DNA of 64,000 nt from NCBI GenBank assembly GCA_037043015.1, contig CM073321.1, forward strand, positions 11,602,001 to 11,666,000, written 5' to 3'. The translations under genes and the position numbers were made by a program. This stretch comes from Bryum argenteum. Lineage: Eukaryota > Streptophyta > Bryopsida > Bryales > Bryaceae. The notes under the pieces are model-generated. The model was given only the letters and a program-made list of their open reading frames with translations, searched no databases and had not been told where the DNA came from. Numbering within the stretch: position 1 is the stretch's first letter; each line of letters starts with the position of its first letter. This document shows, piece after piece, positions 47,346 through 59,828 of the stretch.

Positions 47346-49034
47346 TTACAGAAGGTCTTGGAGAGGGCGCATTCTGGCCTTATGTACCAACTCGCGGTGT
47401 TTGTATGCCGGTAGAGCCTTAGTCAGCATATCCGCGATGTTCTTCGTGGATTCAATTTTGGTGATGGCAACCTGACTTGAGTCTACAAGATCTTGCATAT
47501 ATCCAAATAAATTTGGGTTGATGTGCTTCACTCGATCAGCTTTGATGAAGCCAGTGGAGACTTTGGCTACGGCTGCGGCATTGTCTTTAAAGATCACAGT
47601 TGGGGCTGCGGAATCTTGTAACCTGCATTGATCATAGATTGTTCTTACCATTGTTCTTAGCCATACCGCTTCCCGCGCACCTTTGTGGATGAGAAGTTCT
47701 GCGTGGTTGGTGGAGGTGGCCGTCACCGTTTGCTTGACTGACTTCCACGAAATTGGCGCCTCGTTCTTCAAGAAGATGTAGCCGGTTTGAGATTTGCCAT
47801 TGGTCTCATCCGTCCGGAACCCGGAGTCGGCGTATCCTACTATCTTTGCATCTGCAGCTTTAGTGAAGTACAAACCCAAATCTTCTGTGCCAAAAAGATA
47901 CCTTAGCAGATGTTTGATGGCGGCCCAATGTCGTTGAGTAGGCTTCTTGCTGTGGCGTGCCAAAACGCTGGTTGCAAATGAGATGTCCGGGCGAGTGTGG
48001 GTGGAGAGGTACAAGAGCACGCCGACCGCTGCGAGGTACTTGGGTTTATCCACGTCTTCCTCCTCCTCCTCGCACGGGCGGTATGGATCCTCGCCAGTCT
48101 TGCTGCGCCCGATCATTGGTGCTGAGGTCGGATTTGCATCGGCCATGCCCAAGTTCTGAAGAAGCTTGCGGGTGTAGGATTCTTGGTGGAGCAGGATGCT
48201 ACCATCTAGGAAGTGTTGTATCTGCAGGCCTAAACAATATGTGGTCTTGCCTAATAATTTGATCTCAAACTGGCTTTTTAGCAAGTTCTCAACATGATGG
48301 CATTCAGGTGTTGTCCCTATAATGTTGATATCATCAACGTAAACAGCAAGAATTGCATAACCAGGTGGTTTGCATAGCACAAAAATGCATGGAAGTGCTG
48401 GGTCACAGGAGAAACCTTTCTCAGTGAGGAATCGGCGAAGGTGGTGATACCACGATCTGCCGGCTTGCTTCAGGCCGTAAAGGGCCTTGCGGAGATGGAT
48501 TCTGACAAAGTGACCGGGAGCTGCAACTGGGACTGCGGAAAGAAAATCCGGAGGTGGCTCGATGAAGATAGTCTCCTTGAGCTCGCCATAGAGATATACT
48601 GTAACAACATCCAGGAGTTGCGTAGCAAGGGAGAGTTGAACTGCAAGAGCAAGTAGGTACCTGAAGGATGTGCAATCCATCACTGGGGAGTAGGTTTGAT
48701 GATAATCAATTCCGAGGTGCTGATTGAATCCTTGTGCCACGCAGCGGACCTTGTAAAAAACGATCTCGCCGTGCTCATTCTTCTTGCGGGTGAAAACCAG
48801 CTTGTATCCAATGGGACGGGTTGATAAGTTGGTGTGCAGTTTGCCGAAGACGCCACGCTTGCGGAGAGAGTCATACTCCGCTGTCAGTGCATGTTGCCAG
48901 TTGGGCCAATCTGGTCTGGCCTTGGCTTGGTCAAGGGTAGTGGGTTCAGGATCAAGGTTGAGAAGCTTGGTGGCGAAGGTTGAAACGTCGGGGATGAGAC
49001 ATTCGAGTTCCATGTACTGAGATTCGGAGGTCAC
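47346..49034 (-). CDS. Copia reverse transcriptase and RNase H
   Basis: An uninterrupted frame of 562 codons. RVT_2-type reverse transcriptase starts about residue 60 (WQHALTAEYDSL) and has the catalytic YVDD (ILAVYVDDINII). RNase H follows (VGYADSGF, TSTNHAELLIHKGAREAVWL). It is the best preserved reading frame of this element. The upstream integrase block lies in different frames. It ends TAA at 47346. Confidence 0.9.
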   Translation of the reverse strand: MTSESQYMELECLIPDVSTFATKLLNLDPEPTTLDQAKARPDWPNWQHALTAEYDSLRKRGVFGKLHTNLSTRPIGYKLVFTRKKNEHGEIVFYKVRCVAQGFNQHLGIDYHQTYSPVMDCTSFRYLLALAVQLSLATQLLDVVTVYLYGELKETIFIEPPPDFLSAVPVAAPGHFVRIHLRKALYGLKQAGRSWYHHLRRFLTEKGFSCDPALPCIFVLCKPPGYAILAVYVDDINIIGTTPECHHVENLLKSQFEIKLLGKTTYCLGLQIQHFLDGSILLHQESYTRKLLQNLGMADANPTSAPMIGRSKTGEDPYRPCEEEEEDVDKPKYLAAVGVLLYLSTHTRPDISFATSVLARHSKKPTQRHWAAIKHLLRYLFGTEDLGLYFTKAADAKIVGYADSGFRTDETNGKSQTGYIFLKNEAPISWKSVKQTVTATSTNHAELLIHKGAREAVWLRTMVRTIYDQCRLQDSAAPTVIFKDNAAAVAKVSTGFIKADRVKHINPNLFGYMQDLVDSSQVAITKIESTKNIADMLTKALPAYKHRELVHKARMRPLQDLL

Positions 49035-50276
49035 CGGTTCCTTGGATGATCAGAGAGACTTGGCTAGTCGTGGGGTTGGTTTTGGTTGCGGGGGTAATCT
49101 CTTCTTGGAAAGGGGTGGGTTTCCGGATCCTGGGATTGGGTTGCGAAGAATACGAGGGCTAGTTTTGAAGCTATCCGGGATCTGTTGGGCTAAGGTTTGA
49201 AGGTGGAGAAGTTTCTAAACTTCAGTTTTGGCGATTGTCGTGCGTGGATCGGGGTTCATGGAGAGAGACTCAACGGCACGGAAGGTGAGAGGAGCAAAAC
49301 TGGAGGAAAACTGAAGTTTTGGAAAAACTGTCTCTATAAATCTGCAATTTTAAAAACGGGCCTTGTGTAGGGTGCCATTACGGGGGTCTATGTACCTGAT
49401 GATGCTGGGAGAATCGAAGCCTACATATAATCCTTCTAGGCGATGGACACCAATGGTGCGGATTCGAGGTTTAGGTGCCGGTATCCAGACCTGGCATCCA
49501 AAGACACAGAGATGACGGATATTTGGTACATGGCCAGATACTAGTTCGAGAGATGTTTGGGTATTGAGCAAAGTTGGTCTGAAGCGGAGAAGGGTAGCAG
49601 CATGAAGAACGGCATGACTCCACATAGAGGAAGGGAGGTTAGCATGGATCAGGAGGGGGGGGGGGTCAACTGAATTTTCTTAATGTATGCTGCAGCTAAT
49701 CCGTTCTAGGAATGCTCGTAAGGAGCAGAATGCGTGAGATCAATTCCTGAGGCGGTACAATAGTCTTGAAATGCATGGGATCTAAACTCCTGGGCATTAT
49801 CCATTCTAGGTGTCTTCATGGGCTTATCCGCGAAGTGGTTGCGAAATCTAATGAGCATCGCGAGGAGTCTAGGGAATGCCATGTTCCGGGTGCTAAGAAG
49901 AGATAGTTCTGCATGGCTTCCAGAGGCATCAACTAGAACAAGAAAATAGGCAAACTGACCTGAGACGGGGTTAGTGGGTCCGCAGATGTCACCTTCTAAT
50001 CGTTCCACTGGTTGAGGCTGGGCCGTAGGTAGCGTCCACCGTGATGGGTGCTTCGAGTACTTGCCTTGTATACATACAGTGAAGTGATCGACCTTGGCTG
50101 CATCACTTGGGCTAAGAGTGTGGCCGGTGAGGACCGGTATCATGCGGCGCAGAAGGGTCGTGCGCGGGTGCCCCAGTCGACGATGCCATATTTGGGCCTT
50201 GGGTAGTGCCGCTGTATGATAGTAGCGCAGCTCTGTAGTCGGAGAGATTTGTATCTCATACAGTCCAGAAGGTCCA
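49035..50276 (-). pseudogene. Copia integrase region
   Basis: From 50276 downward it encodes IWHRRLGHPR (GAG-pre-integrase zinc region), then the integrase core (EGDICGPTNPVSGQF, MDNAQEFRSHAF). The typical QNG signature follows, with an in-frame TAG in the position of the Gln (49706-49708). It then changes frame to 49625-49350 (HVPNIRHLCVFGCQVWIP). A poly-G run (49656-49664) may be the cause of one frameshift. Confidence 0.85.
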
Positions 50277-51572
50277 TGTCGCGACCCTAATTACTCCAAC
50301 TCATTCCTTTTTTAGTGAACCTTACTTGGTAGCGGAATCCCGGCTCACTTAGTTGGTAGCAACCGGACACGATTTTGCTAACACTTGCATGTGCCCACAC
50401 ACACAATGTTAGCACCATTCCAAGTCAAGGTGTCCAACCCACCTTGACCCCATAACTCATTACCGGATACTCATTACCCGGAACTCCCACCAACACATGG
50501 GCATGCCACTTGGTGGCACGGGGCGGCCTTCCACAAATGTCCAAGCTCCCAAGGGTGCTACTAATCACCCCCGGAGCTAACCGCCCTTATCCATTGTCCA
50601 ACTTCCCACTAGTCCCCCTTCCACTCTTGTCTCTCACTTCATTTGGAACATTGCCGGAAATCCTCCCGGAATCCGGCACTAGTTTTCCCGGGGACTAGTT
50701 TGGAGCGGGACTCGTTCCAACCCAATGTTGCGGGATGCTCAAGAGCATCCCACAATGCCCAAGGTGTGGGAGTGAGGCTTCCTTTCCATGCCTCACCCTT
50801 TTGAGCCATTCCCGGTTACTCCTGGGAACCGGCACTACTTATCACGGGGACTAACTTGGAGAGGGACGCTTCCCAACCCCATGTTTAGAGATGCTCCAAA
50901 GCACTCTCCATTTTCCACAAGGTGCGGGAGTGAGGCCCCATCCCAAGCCTCACCCCTTGGAGCCACCCCGGCTCCTCAAGGCACCATGTGCAAGTGAGGA
51001 GGGAGACCACCCCTCCTCATAGTACTCTCTGGAGTCTTCGGTAGGCCCCCCCCTCTTGTGTTGAGGGGCCTTCCGTCACACACCTTTGTTTTGGAAGACC
51101 ACCCGTTTTTGCCTTAGTCTCAAAAACGGGCCGTATCTTCTTCTCGGGCTAACGTATAGCTCAGTTATCCAAATGGGACGTGCGAGCCCATTTTTGACAT
51201 CTACTCTTCGAGCAGATGTCGATGGACTCCTCACTTGCCCCAATCGAAGCTTCCATGTGGGAGCTATGCTCCTCTGAACATTCGGGAGTCCCGGGAGGCA
51301 ACAGTCCCGGAGTCCCGAAGTCCCGATGCTTTGGAGAGCCATATCTCCCAAGGCATTGTTTTGCTCCTCACGAGCCTTAGCATTTTGGAAAGCTCTTGTC
51401 TAGAGCTTTCCATAGACATGCAACATGCCGCCATCCAAGAAGGACGACATTTTGAGTCCCGAAAGGCATCACTCCCAAGTCCAGGAGTGTCCCGGAACGC
51501 GCTTCAACTTTGGAGAGCCATATCTCATGACTCACAACTTTAAATTGCGCGTTCTTTAGACCCATGGGTGCG

Positions 51573-52863
51573 TGTCGCAACCCTTGCTAGCTCACCTTGG
51601 CTTACACCAACTTTTTCCCAACTCTAGCAAGTGTCACGAGCGCTAACTCTGCACATCCCCCACATGCACAAAGTTAGCTCCCCATACCAACCACCAAGCT
51701 CACCGCTTGGTTATCAATCCCTCCTACTCATGCAACCGGGACTCAACCCCTTCGTAGGTAGCCAATGGTTAGGTGCGGACTTCCACTTATGTCCAAGGCC
51801 CAACTTGGTGGCACTCCCATACCACGCGGCCTAACCGCACTTGGTGGTGTCTCCTCACCACCGCCCATGACCACCATGGTGACCCCAAGGCCACCAAGTA
51901 ATCACAACGCCGGCGGTGAGACACCCCCACATCGGTAGCACTCATGGTCCTCATTTTGCCTATATGAGTCCCCGTGGTGAAGCCCCAACACTAGCTCCCC
52001 ACCGGGACTCACCTTGTCCTTATGAGCCACCGTGGTGAAGCCCCAACACTAGCTCCACTCACCGTGCCTCATTTTGCACTTTGAGTCCCCATGGTGGAGC
52101 CCCAACACTAGCTCCACCCATTGGGACTCACCTTGGCTTGGGAGTCCCCATGGTGAGGCCCCAACACTAGCCACACCACTGGGACTCCCACCTTGGTCAC
52201 CACCAAGGCACCATGGGAGTGGGGAGGGAGACCAGCCCTCCCCATAGTATACTCTGTGGGATTCGGCAGCCCCTGGTCCTAGGTGAAGGGCTGGACCCTC
52301 ACACCTCTAAGGTTTGGAAGACCACCCAATCTCCCAATGCCTTAGCCGCTGGAAGGCCCCGGGAGACTTCCCGAACCTTCCAGGGCTCGTATCTACCTCG
52401 TCCCGCATCCAAACGCGACGAGCGACCACTCTATCGACATCTACTCGTCAAGTAGATGCCGATACACACCTTACTTGCCTCATTCCGACAAGTATTGAGG
52501 GAGTTATGCCCCTCTGAAGATTCGGGAGTCCCGGGCCAGCTTCCCAGTCCAGCACTGTCCCTGGACAGCACTCCCTTTAGTCCCACAATCTTCCAACTCC
52601 CATAACTTTTAGCTCACACCTCCAACTGCGGTGCTCCTTAGCATCCCGGAATCGTGGCAACATGAGCTTCCATAATCTCATGTCCATTCCCTCGTGGCTC
52701 CTAGTCTCCGTGGGTGAGAGGCGTCTCCAACGCCCGGGGTCCTCTCCCACACTAGGCCCACTTAGGTTCCCTTCACCTTGGCACCCCAAGCTCCGGGCGT
52801 CACTCCGGTGTCCCCCTTGGGCCCTTGGTGTTGCGGGCACTCCTCAAGGAGAGGTGCGCGACA
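51573..52863 (-). repeat. Chromovirus 3' LTR
   Basis: Starts TGTCGCAACCC and ends GTGCGCGACA on the plus strand. Frames at 52213-53042 and similar are LTR artefacts that recur at 58.9-59.8 kb. Confidence 0.95.
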
Positions 52864-52875
52864 CTCACCCCCACC
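52864..52875 (-). other. Chromovirus polypurine tract
   Basis: On the minus strand it reads GGTGGGGGTGAG directly before the 3' LTR. Confidence 0.8.
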
Positions 52876-53661
52876 TAATGGAGTCGATGCCCTCATCGAC
52901 TATACTTGTAGTCGGTCACACCAACTCTTGGGTTGCCATCCCCATTGGTGCAAAGATTGTGTTTCACCAGGGCGCGACCCCACAATGCACTCTCAAACTT
53001 TGGCAAAGTCTCAAAGGTGTCGTCACTAGGTGGTCCGTTTAGAACCCCGGACTTCTTCCAAGGCAACTAAACTACTCTAGACCCACCTACTTTGAGACCC
53101 TCTTGGATTGCCCTTACCTTGGCTCTCAAGTTAGGCTCCACTAGCCTAACACTTCTTCCTTGACTACTAGGGTGGACCTCAATGCTTCCACCAAGTTGTC
53201 TTGGTTGCAAACCCAAGATGGCTTTTACACCACGACTCGATCGCACGGGGGTAATGCCAAGTTCCGCCCAACTCGGATCCCACTATCTCTTTCAAGGCAT
53301 GGGTTCATGACTCCCATGCACTAGCTTGCACTAGTTTGTGGGAGTGGCGCTTTTATGAGCACGCGCCATTACCTTGTCCCCGCCCGGACAAGCCCAAGGC
53401 CAAGGGACTTCATGGTTTTATCCACTCTTTCTCCTAGCCTTGGTCCCCATTACTCGGCCTTCCCAACTCGGTTTCACATCTCTATTCCCCCTCTTCCACC
53501 AACTTAGCACAAGTACAAGACTAGGACTCCATCTCATACTCTTCTCTTTGCACACACCAAAGCCAAACTTTATTGCCAAATCCAAAGAACAAGTACAAGT
53601 GTTGTGGATCTACGCCCAAGCTACAAGTCATCCTCCCCCACTACGGAGGTTGATGTCCTCA
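52876..53661. other. Chromovirus 3' untranslated internal region
   Basis: Non-coding sequence between the end of pol and the polypurine tract. I see no second gene. Confidence 0.6.
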
Positions 53662-56600
53662 TCAATGCCTACGTTGCTTCTTGTTGGAGCTCCTATTCTT
53701 CTCAAAGTTCTCCACCACCTCCTTAGCATTCACCATGTCCTTTGCCGCCACCCACGTTGCTTCTTTCTCGTGGTATCCTCGCCACTTCACAAGGTATTCC
53801 TTGCTCTTGTTTTTGAGGTTCCTACTCTTGAGGATGGCCTCTACCTCATATTCCAAATGTTGTCCAACCAACTCTGGTGGTGGCCGAATCACTTGCTTGC
53901 GATCCGGCCACAAGGTATCCTCCTTGAATGGCTTTAACAATGAAACATGGAATGTTGGATGCACTTTGATCTCGGGTGGTAGCTCCAACTTATACACATC
54001 TTTGAACACCCGTTCCACAATGGGAAACGGACCCGCAAACTTGGACATGAACTTTGGAGTGAGGCCTTCGGGCATGGTGAAGTTCTTCACATTCAACAAC
54101 ACCTTTTGTCCCACCTCATACTCCACTTCACGTCTTCCGCATTGACTTGCTTCTCATAGCGCCTTCTTGCCTTCTCCAACAACAACTTGGTTTTTTCCAA
54201 CATATGTTCCCGCTTCTTGGCCAAGTCTTCACCATCTTGGTTGAACTCGGTGTTGAATGTGCCCCCTCGAGAGCTAAGTCGGCGGGTTGGAGTGGCTCCA
54301 CTCCATAGGCCACTTTGAAAGGTGACTCCTTAGTCGCCGAGTGTGTGGCCGCATTGTAACCGAACTCCGCCAACCCCACATAGTCTACCCAATCACGTTG
54401 GTCCGCACTCACAAAGTTCCTCAAGTATTGGTTCAAGACCCCATTCACCCTTTCAGTTTGCCCGTCTGTTTGGGGATGAAAGGCAGTGCTAAATGTCAAC
54501 TTGGTTCCCACCTTCCTAAAGAAGTGTCTCCAAAATGCACTTGTGAACTTTGGGTCTCGATCTGACACAATCACTCTTGGCAACCCGTGATGCTTCCACC
54601 ATGCATCGAAAAGATCTTGGCGGTCTCAAGCGCGATTCAGGTTCCTCTAGTTGGCACCATATGAGCCAACTTGCTAAACCGATCCACCATCACTAAGATG
54701 GCATCATACCCTTGCGACTCGGGAAGGCTTGTGATGAAGTCCATAGACACACTATGCCAAGGACCCGGCGGAATTGGCAATAGTTGCAACAAGCCCGCTT
54801 GCTTTTGATATGAAGCCCGGTTAAGTTGGCACTTCACACAAGTCTTCACAAAGTGGGTTATGTCATCTTTCATCCCCGGCCAATAGTACCTCCTTGACAC
54901 CGTTGCAATGGTAGCCTTTTCTCCCCTATGGCCGGCTATGGGACTATCATGTTCCTCCTTCAAAACCAACAATCTAAGCTTGCCTTGAGGAACATACACC
55001 CTACTTTGCTTATACTTGAGCAATCCATTCACCAACTTGATCTCCTTGAGCTTCTTGCCCTTCCTAAGATCACCAAGCATTTGTTGTGCCTCGGGGTCCT
55101 TCATGTACCCCTCTCTTATCCACCGTTCCCAATTGCCTTCACCCTTATACATGAGCCGCAAGACTTGGGTGGTGCTCATGGCATGAAACTCTTCCTTTCT
55201 ACTTAGCGCATCCGGCACCACATTGTCACGGCCCGGTTTGTGGATCAAGTCCACATTCATGAGCGCCAAAGTATCATGCCACCTCAATTGTTTGGCACTC
55301 ATTTGTGCTTGTGTCTCAAAATACTTCAAAGACACATTATCGGTGTAGACCTTAGTCTTGTGCAACCCCAAGTAATGTTGCCATGTCTTCAAACAATGCA
55401 CCACCGCAAAGAGCTCCTTCTCGTGAGTTGGCCATCTCATTTGACACCCATCCAACTTCTTGCTCTCATAGGCAATTGGCCTACCATCTTGCATCAAGAC
55501 GCCTCCAATGGCAAAGTCACTTGCATCTGTGTGGACCTCAAAGGGCTTATCAAACTCAGGGAACTTCAACACCGGTGGAGATGACAACTTGTTCTTGAGT
55601 TCCTCAAAGGCTTGGTAGCAAAATTCATCCCATACTTGGTTCACCCCTTTTTTCAACAAGTCGGACAAAGGCTTGGCAATCTTAGAGAAGTTGCGTATGA
55701 AGCGGCGATAGTAGTTTGCTAGGCCAAGGAATGACCTAAGTCCCTTTTGTGTAGAAGGCCGCTTCCACTCTTGAATTGCCTTCACCTTCTTCATGTCCGG
55801 CTTGATTCCATCTCCGGTAACCACATGGCCCAAGAACTCCATCTCAAGTTGTGCAAACTCACTCTTTTCCCCGTTAGCATAAAGCTTGTTGTCTTTAAGC
55901 TTCATGAGTACTGCCTCAAGGTGCCTTGCATGTTCCTCGGCCGTCTTGGAAAACACCAAGATGTCATCGATGTAGACAATCACAAAGTCATCCATTTCCT
56001 CTCGAAAGATGGTGTTCATAAGGGTTGTGAATGTTGAGGGTGCATTGCACAACCCAAAGGGCATCACAAGGAACTCATAAGACCCATACCTTGTGCGGCA
56101 CGCGGTCTTTTCCACATCCGCATCCGCAATGCGGATTTGGTAGTAACCCGACTTCAAGTCTATGCGACTAAAGTACTTAGCTCCCGCCAATCTATCAAAG
56201 AGATCATCAATTCGAGGCAAAGGGTAGTTGTTCTTGATGGTCACCTTATTCAAGGCCCTATAATCAATGCACATCCTAAGCTTGCCATCCTTCTTGTCCA
56301 CAAAGAGGACCGGTGCACCATATGGTGACTTGCTTGGTCTCACATAACCCCTTTCCAACAAGTCGTTTAGTTGCTTCTTTAGCTCCATCAACTCTTTTTG
56401 GTTTAACCGATAAGGTGCCTTAGAAGGTGGCTCAGCTCCAGGTAGCACCTCGATCTTGTGATCCACTTCTCTTCTTGGGGTAGCTCTTTGGGTAACTCAT
56501 TGGTAAGCACATCCTTGTACTTGGCCAACACCTCTTGAATTTCTTTGGGAAGTGGTTGTTGCACCCCCTTCCCCTCATGCCCAAGTTGCTCTTCACGAGC

Positions 56601-58281
56601 CATCACCACAAATTGATGTTCCAACATTTGGTCTAAAGAGACCAAGTTTAATTTGCCCCCCGCTATTGAAGGGCCACGAGTTAACTTCAACACTAACTCC
56701 TTGCCATCACGGCGCACCACTAACCGTGCTGGCTTGCGCCTCACATCCACTGTGTGCGCCTCAAAGAAGGTATCCCCTAAGATGAGGTCTACCTCATCCA
56801 TCTCACATAATGTGAAATTCTCAACAAACTCCAATGTCCCACACTTCAAGGTCACTTGCAACGCCACTTCCTCCGTCTTGTGCGGTTCGCCTTTTGCAAA
56901 ACGCACATTGATGGGCTTGCTTGCCTTTTTCAGTGGCAAGCCCAACTCCCTTGCTAGTTTGGGACTCATGAAGGAGTGCGTTGCCCTCGTATCAACCAAA
57001 CATGAGACATCTTTGTCCTTCACTTGGGCCTCAAGAAACAAGAGGCCCGGCCTTGGCTTGAGGCTACTTGCCTTGGCCACAAAACCTCCTTCTAGTATGC
57101 GGTCTTCAACACAAGCAAGACTTGCAATGGTACTCACTTTCTTGTCGGGGCACTCCGCAATGAAGTGGCCAATCTTGCCACAACCATGGCACCTCTTGGC
57201 CTTGGTGTCATCACCTTTGTCTCCCCCTTTAGATGGCTTTCCCCCTTGGTGTTCCCTTTTGTTAGAGGCTCCACCATCCACTTGTCCCTTGTGTTTGTTG
57301 CCAAAGCCAAACTTCTTGCGCTCTTTGCCTCGAGCCGCATTCTTATTTGATCCGCTTTGTTGAGAGGGGCCACTTGACTTCCTCTCGGGTCCATCACCTC
57401 AATCCTTTCAACAATCTTGATGATGCCCGCCACATCCTCGGGAAGTTTTGGGAACTTGAACAAGGCATCCACCACCCACTTTTTGAAGCCCACCCAAAAA
57501 GATGCACTTCTTAGAGAACTCATCCATCTTGGGTGTGGCATTCATTTGGGCATTGAAGTCACGCACATAGGCCTTGAGAGACCCAAAGTGCCTCATTTGC
57601 ACCAAGTTCATGCCTTCCCTCAACTCCCGATACTCACGGTGTGAAGCGTTCACTCAACAAGTCTTTGAAGCCACCCCAAGTCAAGTTTGCCACCAACTCC
57701 GGCTCTTGCTCCTTTTTGCTTGTCCACCATTGAAGAGCATGATCCTTGAGAAATGTCACCGCAATGGAAACCTTGTCCTCCTCATCCGGCTTTTGGACAT
57801 CATAGTAGTTATCCATCTCAAGAAGGAATTCCTTCACCTTCCTTGCCTTACCAAGTCCCGAGAAGGTGCTTGGCATGTTTACCTTAGCCAACTTTTTTGG
57901 TGGAAGATGAAGGTCGGGAGCCTTGCATCATGAGGTGTTCAATCAACCTCTCTTGGCGATCCCTTTCTTCCTTCCCACGCTTGAGCTCTTGATTCACGGA
58001 GTCCATGAACTCAAGCATTCTCATTTGGAAAGCCAATTGAGGATCTTGTTTTTCCACCCCTTGGGAAGACTCTAGGCGTCTCGACCTAGAGCGCTCCTCT
58101 TCACCCAAGGGCTCCTCTTGAAGTGACAATTCCATTTGCTCATTGCCCTCACTAGTGGCAGCTTGCTCATTGGAGTCATGAGAATGAGCCTCACTTGTAG
58201 GATCGGGGTCTTTGTTCCCCCTCGTGCGTGGCCGCTTGGAAGCTCCAGGCTCATCACCCTCAATGGTCTTCTTCTTGCCCA
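53662..58281 (-). pseudogene. Chromovirus gag-pol
   Basis: The probable start is the ATG near 58281 (MGKKKTIEGDEP). Order on the minus strand: basic N-terminus; capsid (MPSTFSGLGKARKVKEFL, 57891-57408, several frames); CCHC knuckle CHGCGKIGHFIAEC (about 57150-57190); protease with VDTRATHSFM, where the Gly of the usual DTG is Arg; reverse transcriptase and RNase H in one long frame (56466-54637) with YIDDILVF and [13 protein letters not shown]; integrase H-H-C-C and core ([27 protein letters not shown]); and a C-terminal chromodomain (YEVEAILKSRNLKNKSKEYL, WRGYHEKEATWV), which in this family targets chromatin for integration. Frame breaks lie near 57890, 57640, 57530, 57200, 56460, 54640, 54250 and 54127. 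Confidence 0.9.
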
Positions 58282-58320
58282 TTGCTCCCTCACAACTTAG
58301 CACTTGGGTACTAAAAGCCT

Positions 58321-58332
58321 GCTCTGATACCA
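58321..58332 (-). other. Chromovirus primer binding site
   Basis: The minus strand reads TGGTATCAGAGC two bases after the 5' LTR, complementary to initiator methionine tRNA. Confidence 0.9.
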
Positions 58333-58334
58333 AG

Positions 58335-59627
58335 TGTCGCAACCCTTGCTAGCTCACCTTGGCTTACACCAACTTTTTCCCAACTCTAGCAAGTGTCACG
58401 AGCGCTAACTCTGCACATCCCCCACATGCACAAAGTTAGCTCCCCATACCAACCACCAAGCTCACCGCTTGGTTATCAATCCCTCCTACTCATGCAACCG
58501 GGACTCAACCCCTTCGTAGGTAGCCAATGGTTAGGTGCGGACTTCCACTTATGTCCAAGGCCCAACTTGGTGGCACTCCCATACCACGCGGCCTAACCGC
58601 ACTTGGTGGTGTCTCCTCACCACCGCCCATGACCACCATGGTGACCCCAAGGCCACCAAGTAATCACAACGCCGGCGGTGAGACACCACCCCACATCGGT
58701 AGCACTCATGGTCCTCATTTTGCCTATATGAGTCCCCGTGGTGAAGCCCCAACACTAGCTCCCCACCGGGACTCACCTTGTCCTTATGAGCCACCGTGGT
58801 GAAGCCCCAACACTAGCTCCACTCACCGTGCCTCATTTTGCACTTTGAGTCCCCATGGTGGAGCCCCAACACTAGCTCCACCCATTGGGACTCACCTTGG
58901 CTTGGGAGTCCCCATGGTGAGGCCCCAACACTAGCCACACCACTCGGGACTCCCACCTTGGTCACCACCAAGGCACCATGGGAGTGGGGAGGAGACCAGC
59001 CCTCCCCATAGTATACTCTGTGGGATTCGGCAGCCCCTGGTCCTAGGTGAAGGGCTGGACCCTCACACCTCTAAGGTTTGGAAGACCACCCAATCTCCCA
59101 ATGCCTTAGCCGCTGGAAGGCCCCGGGAGACTTCCCGAACCTTCCAGGGCTCGTATCTACCTCGTCCCGCATCCAAACGCGACGAGCGACCACTCTATCG
59201 ACATCTACTCGTCAAGTAGATGCCGATACACACCTTACTTGCCTCATTCCGACAAGTATTGAGGGAGTTATGCCCCTCTGAAGATTCGGGAGTCCCGGGC
59301 CAGCTTCCCAGTCCAGCACTGTCCCTGGACAGCACTCACTTTAGTCCCACAATCTTCCAACTCCCATAACTTTTAGCTCACACCTCCAACTGCGGTGCTC
59401 CTTAGCATCCCGGAATCGTGGCAACATGAGCTTCCATAATCTCATGTCCATTCCCTCGTGGCTCCTAGTCTCCGTGGGTGAGAGGCGTCTCCAACGCCCG
59501 GGGTCCTCTCCCACACTAGGCCCACTTAGGTTCCCTTCACCTTGGCACCCCAAGCTCCGGGCGTCACTCCGGTGTCCCCCTTGGGCCCTTGGTGTTGCGG
59601 GCACTCCTCAAGGAGAGGTGCGCGACA
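58335..59627 (-). repeat. Chromovirus 5' LTR
   Basis: Partner of 51573-52863; a few small indels separate the copies. Confidence 0.95.
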
Positions 59628-59828
59628 GTGCGTGCTCAAACAAGGTTTCCAACCATGTAAGGCACACCACCCAGTTTGTCCCGAGCACGACGCCATTGCG
59701 TGTTGTTTGCTCGGGACTCCCCTTGGTCACTTCACCTTGTCTCTTGCCAAGCCCGGAACGTCACTCCCGGGGTCCTCTTGGCCCACCATGGTGTTTGGAC
59801 ATCCTTTTGAAAGGGATGTGACAGTCCA

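Larger units (their letters stand above)
51573..59627 (-). mobile_element. Chromovirus (Ty3/gypsy 2), structurally complete
   Basis: LTRs at 51573-52863 and 58335-59627, about 1.29 kb each and nearly identical, flank gag-pol on the minus strand. The target duplicate GTGCG is at 51568-51572 and 59628-59632. The primer site and polypurine tract are intact. Coding is broken by several frameshifts, yet the LTRs are very similar, which suggests a recent insertion of an already defective or rapidly decaying copy, or sequencing indels. Confidence 0.95.
50277..59823. mobile_element. Solo LTR split by a chromovirus
   Basis: The two pieces are 50277-51572 and 59628-59823, together about 1.49 kb, beginning TGTCGCGACCC and ending GGGATGTGACA. 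GTCCA flanks it on both sides. No internal retrotransposon domain belongs to it, so it is a solo LTR left by recombination. It shares parts with the LTR of the chromovirus inserted in it (for example the TCGGGAGTCCCGGG region near 51284), so it is a related family. Confidence 0.85.

Noticed and set aside
52213-53042. Frames repeated at 58.5-59.8 kb
   Set aside because: They lie in the two LTRs of the chromovirus.
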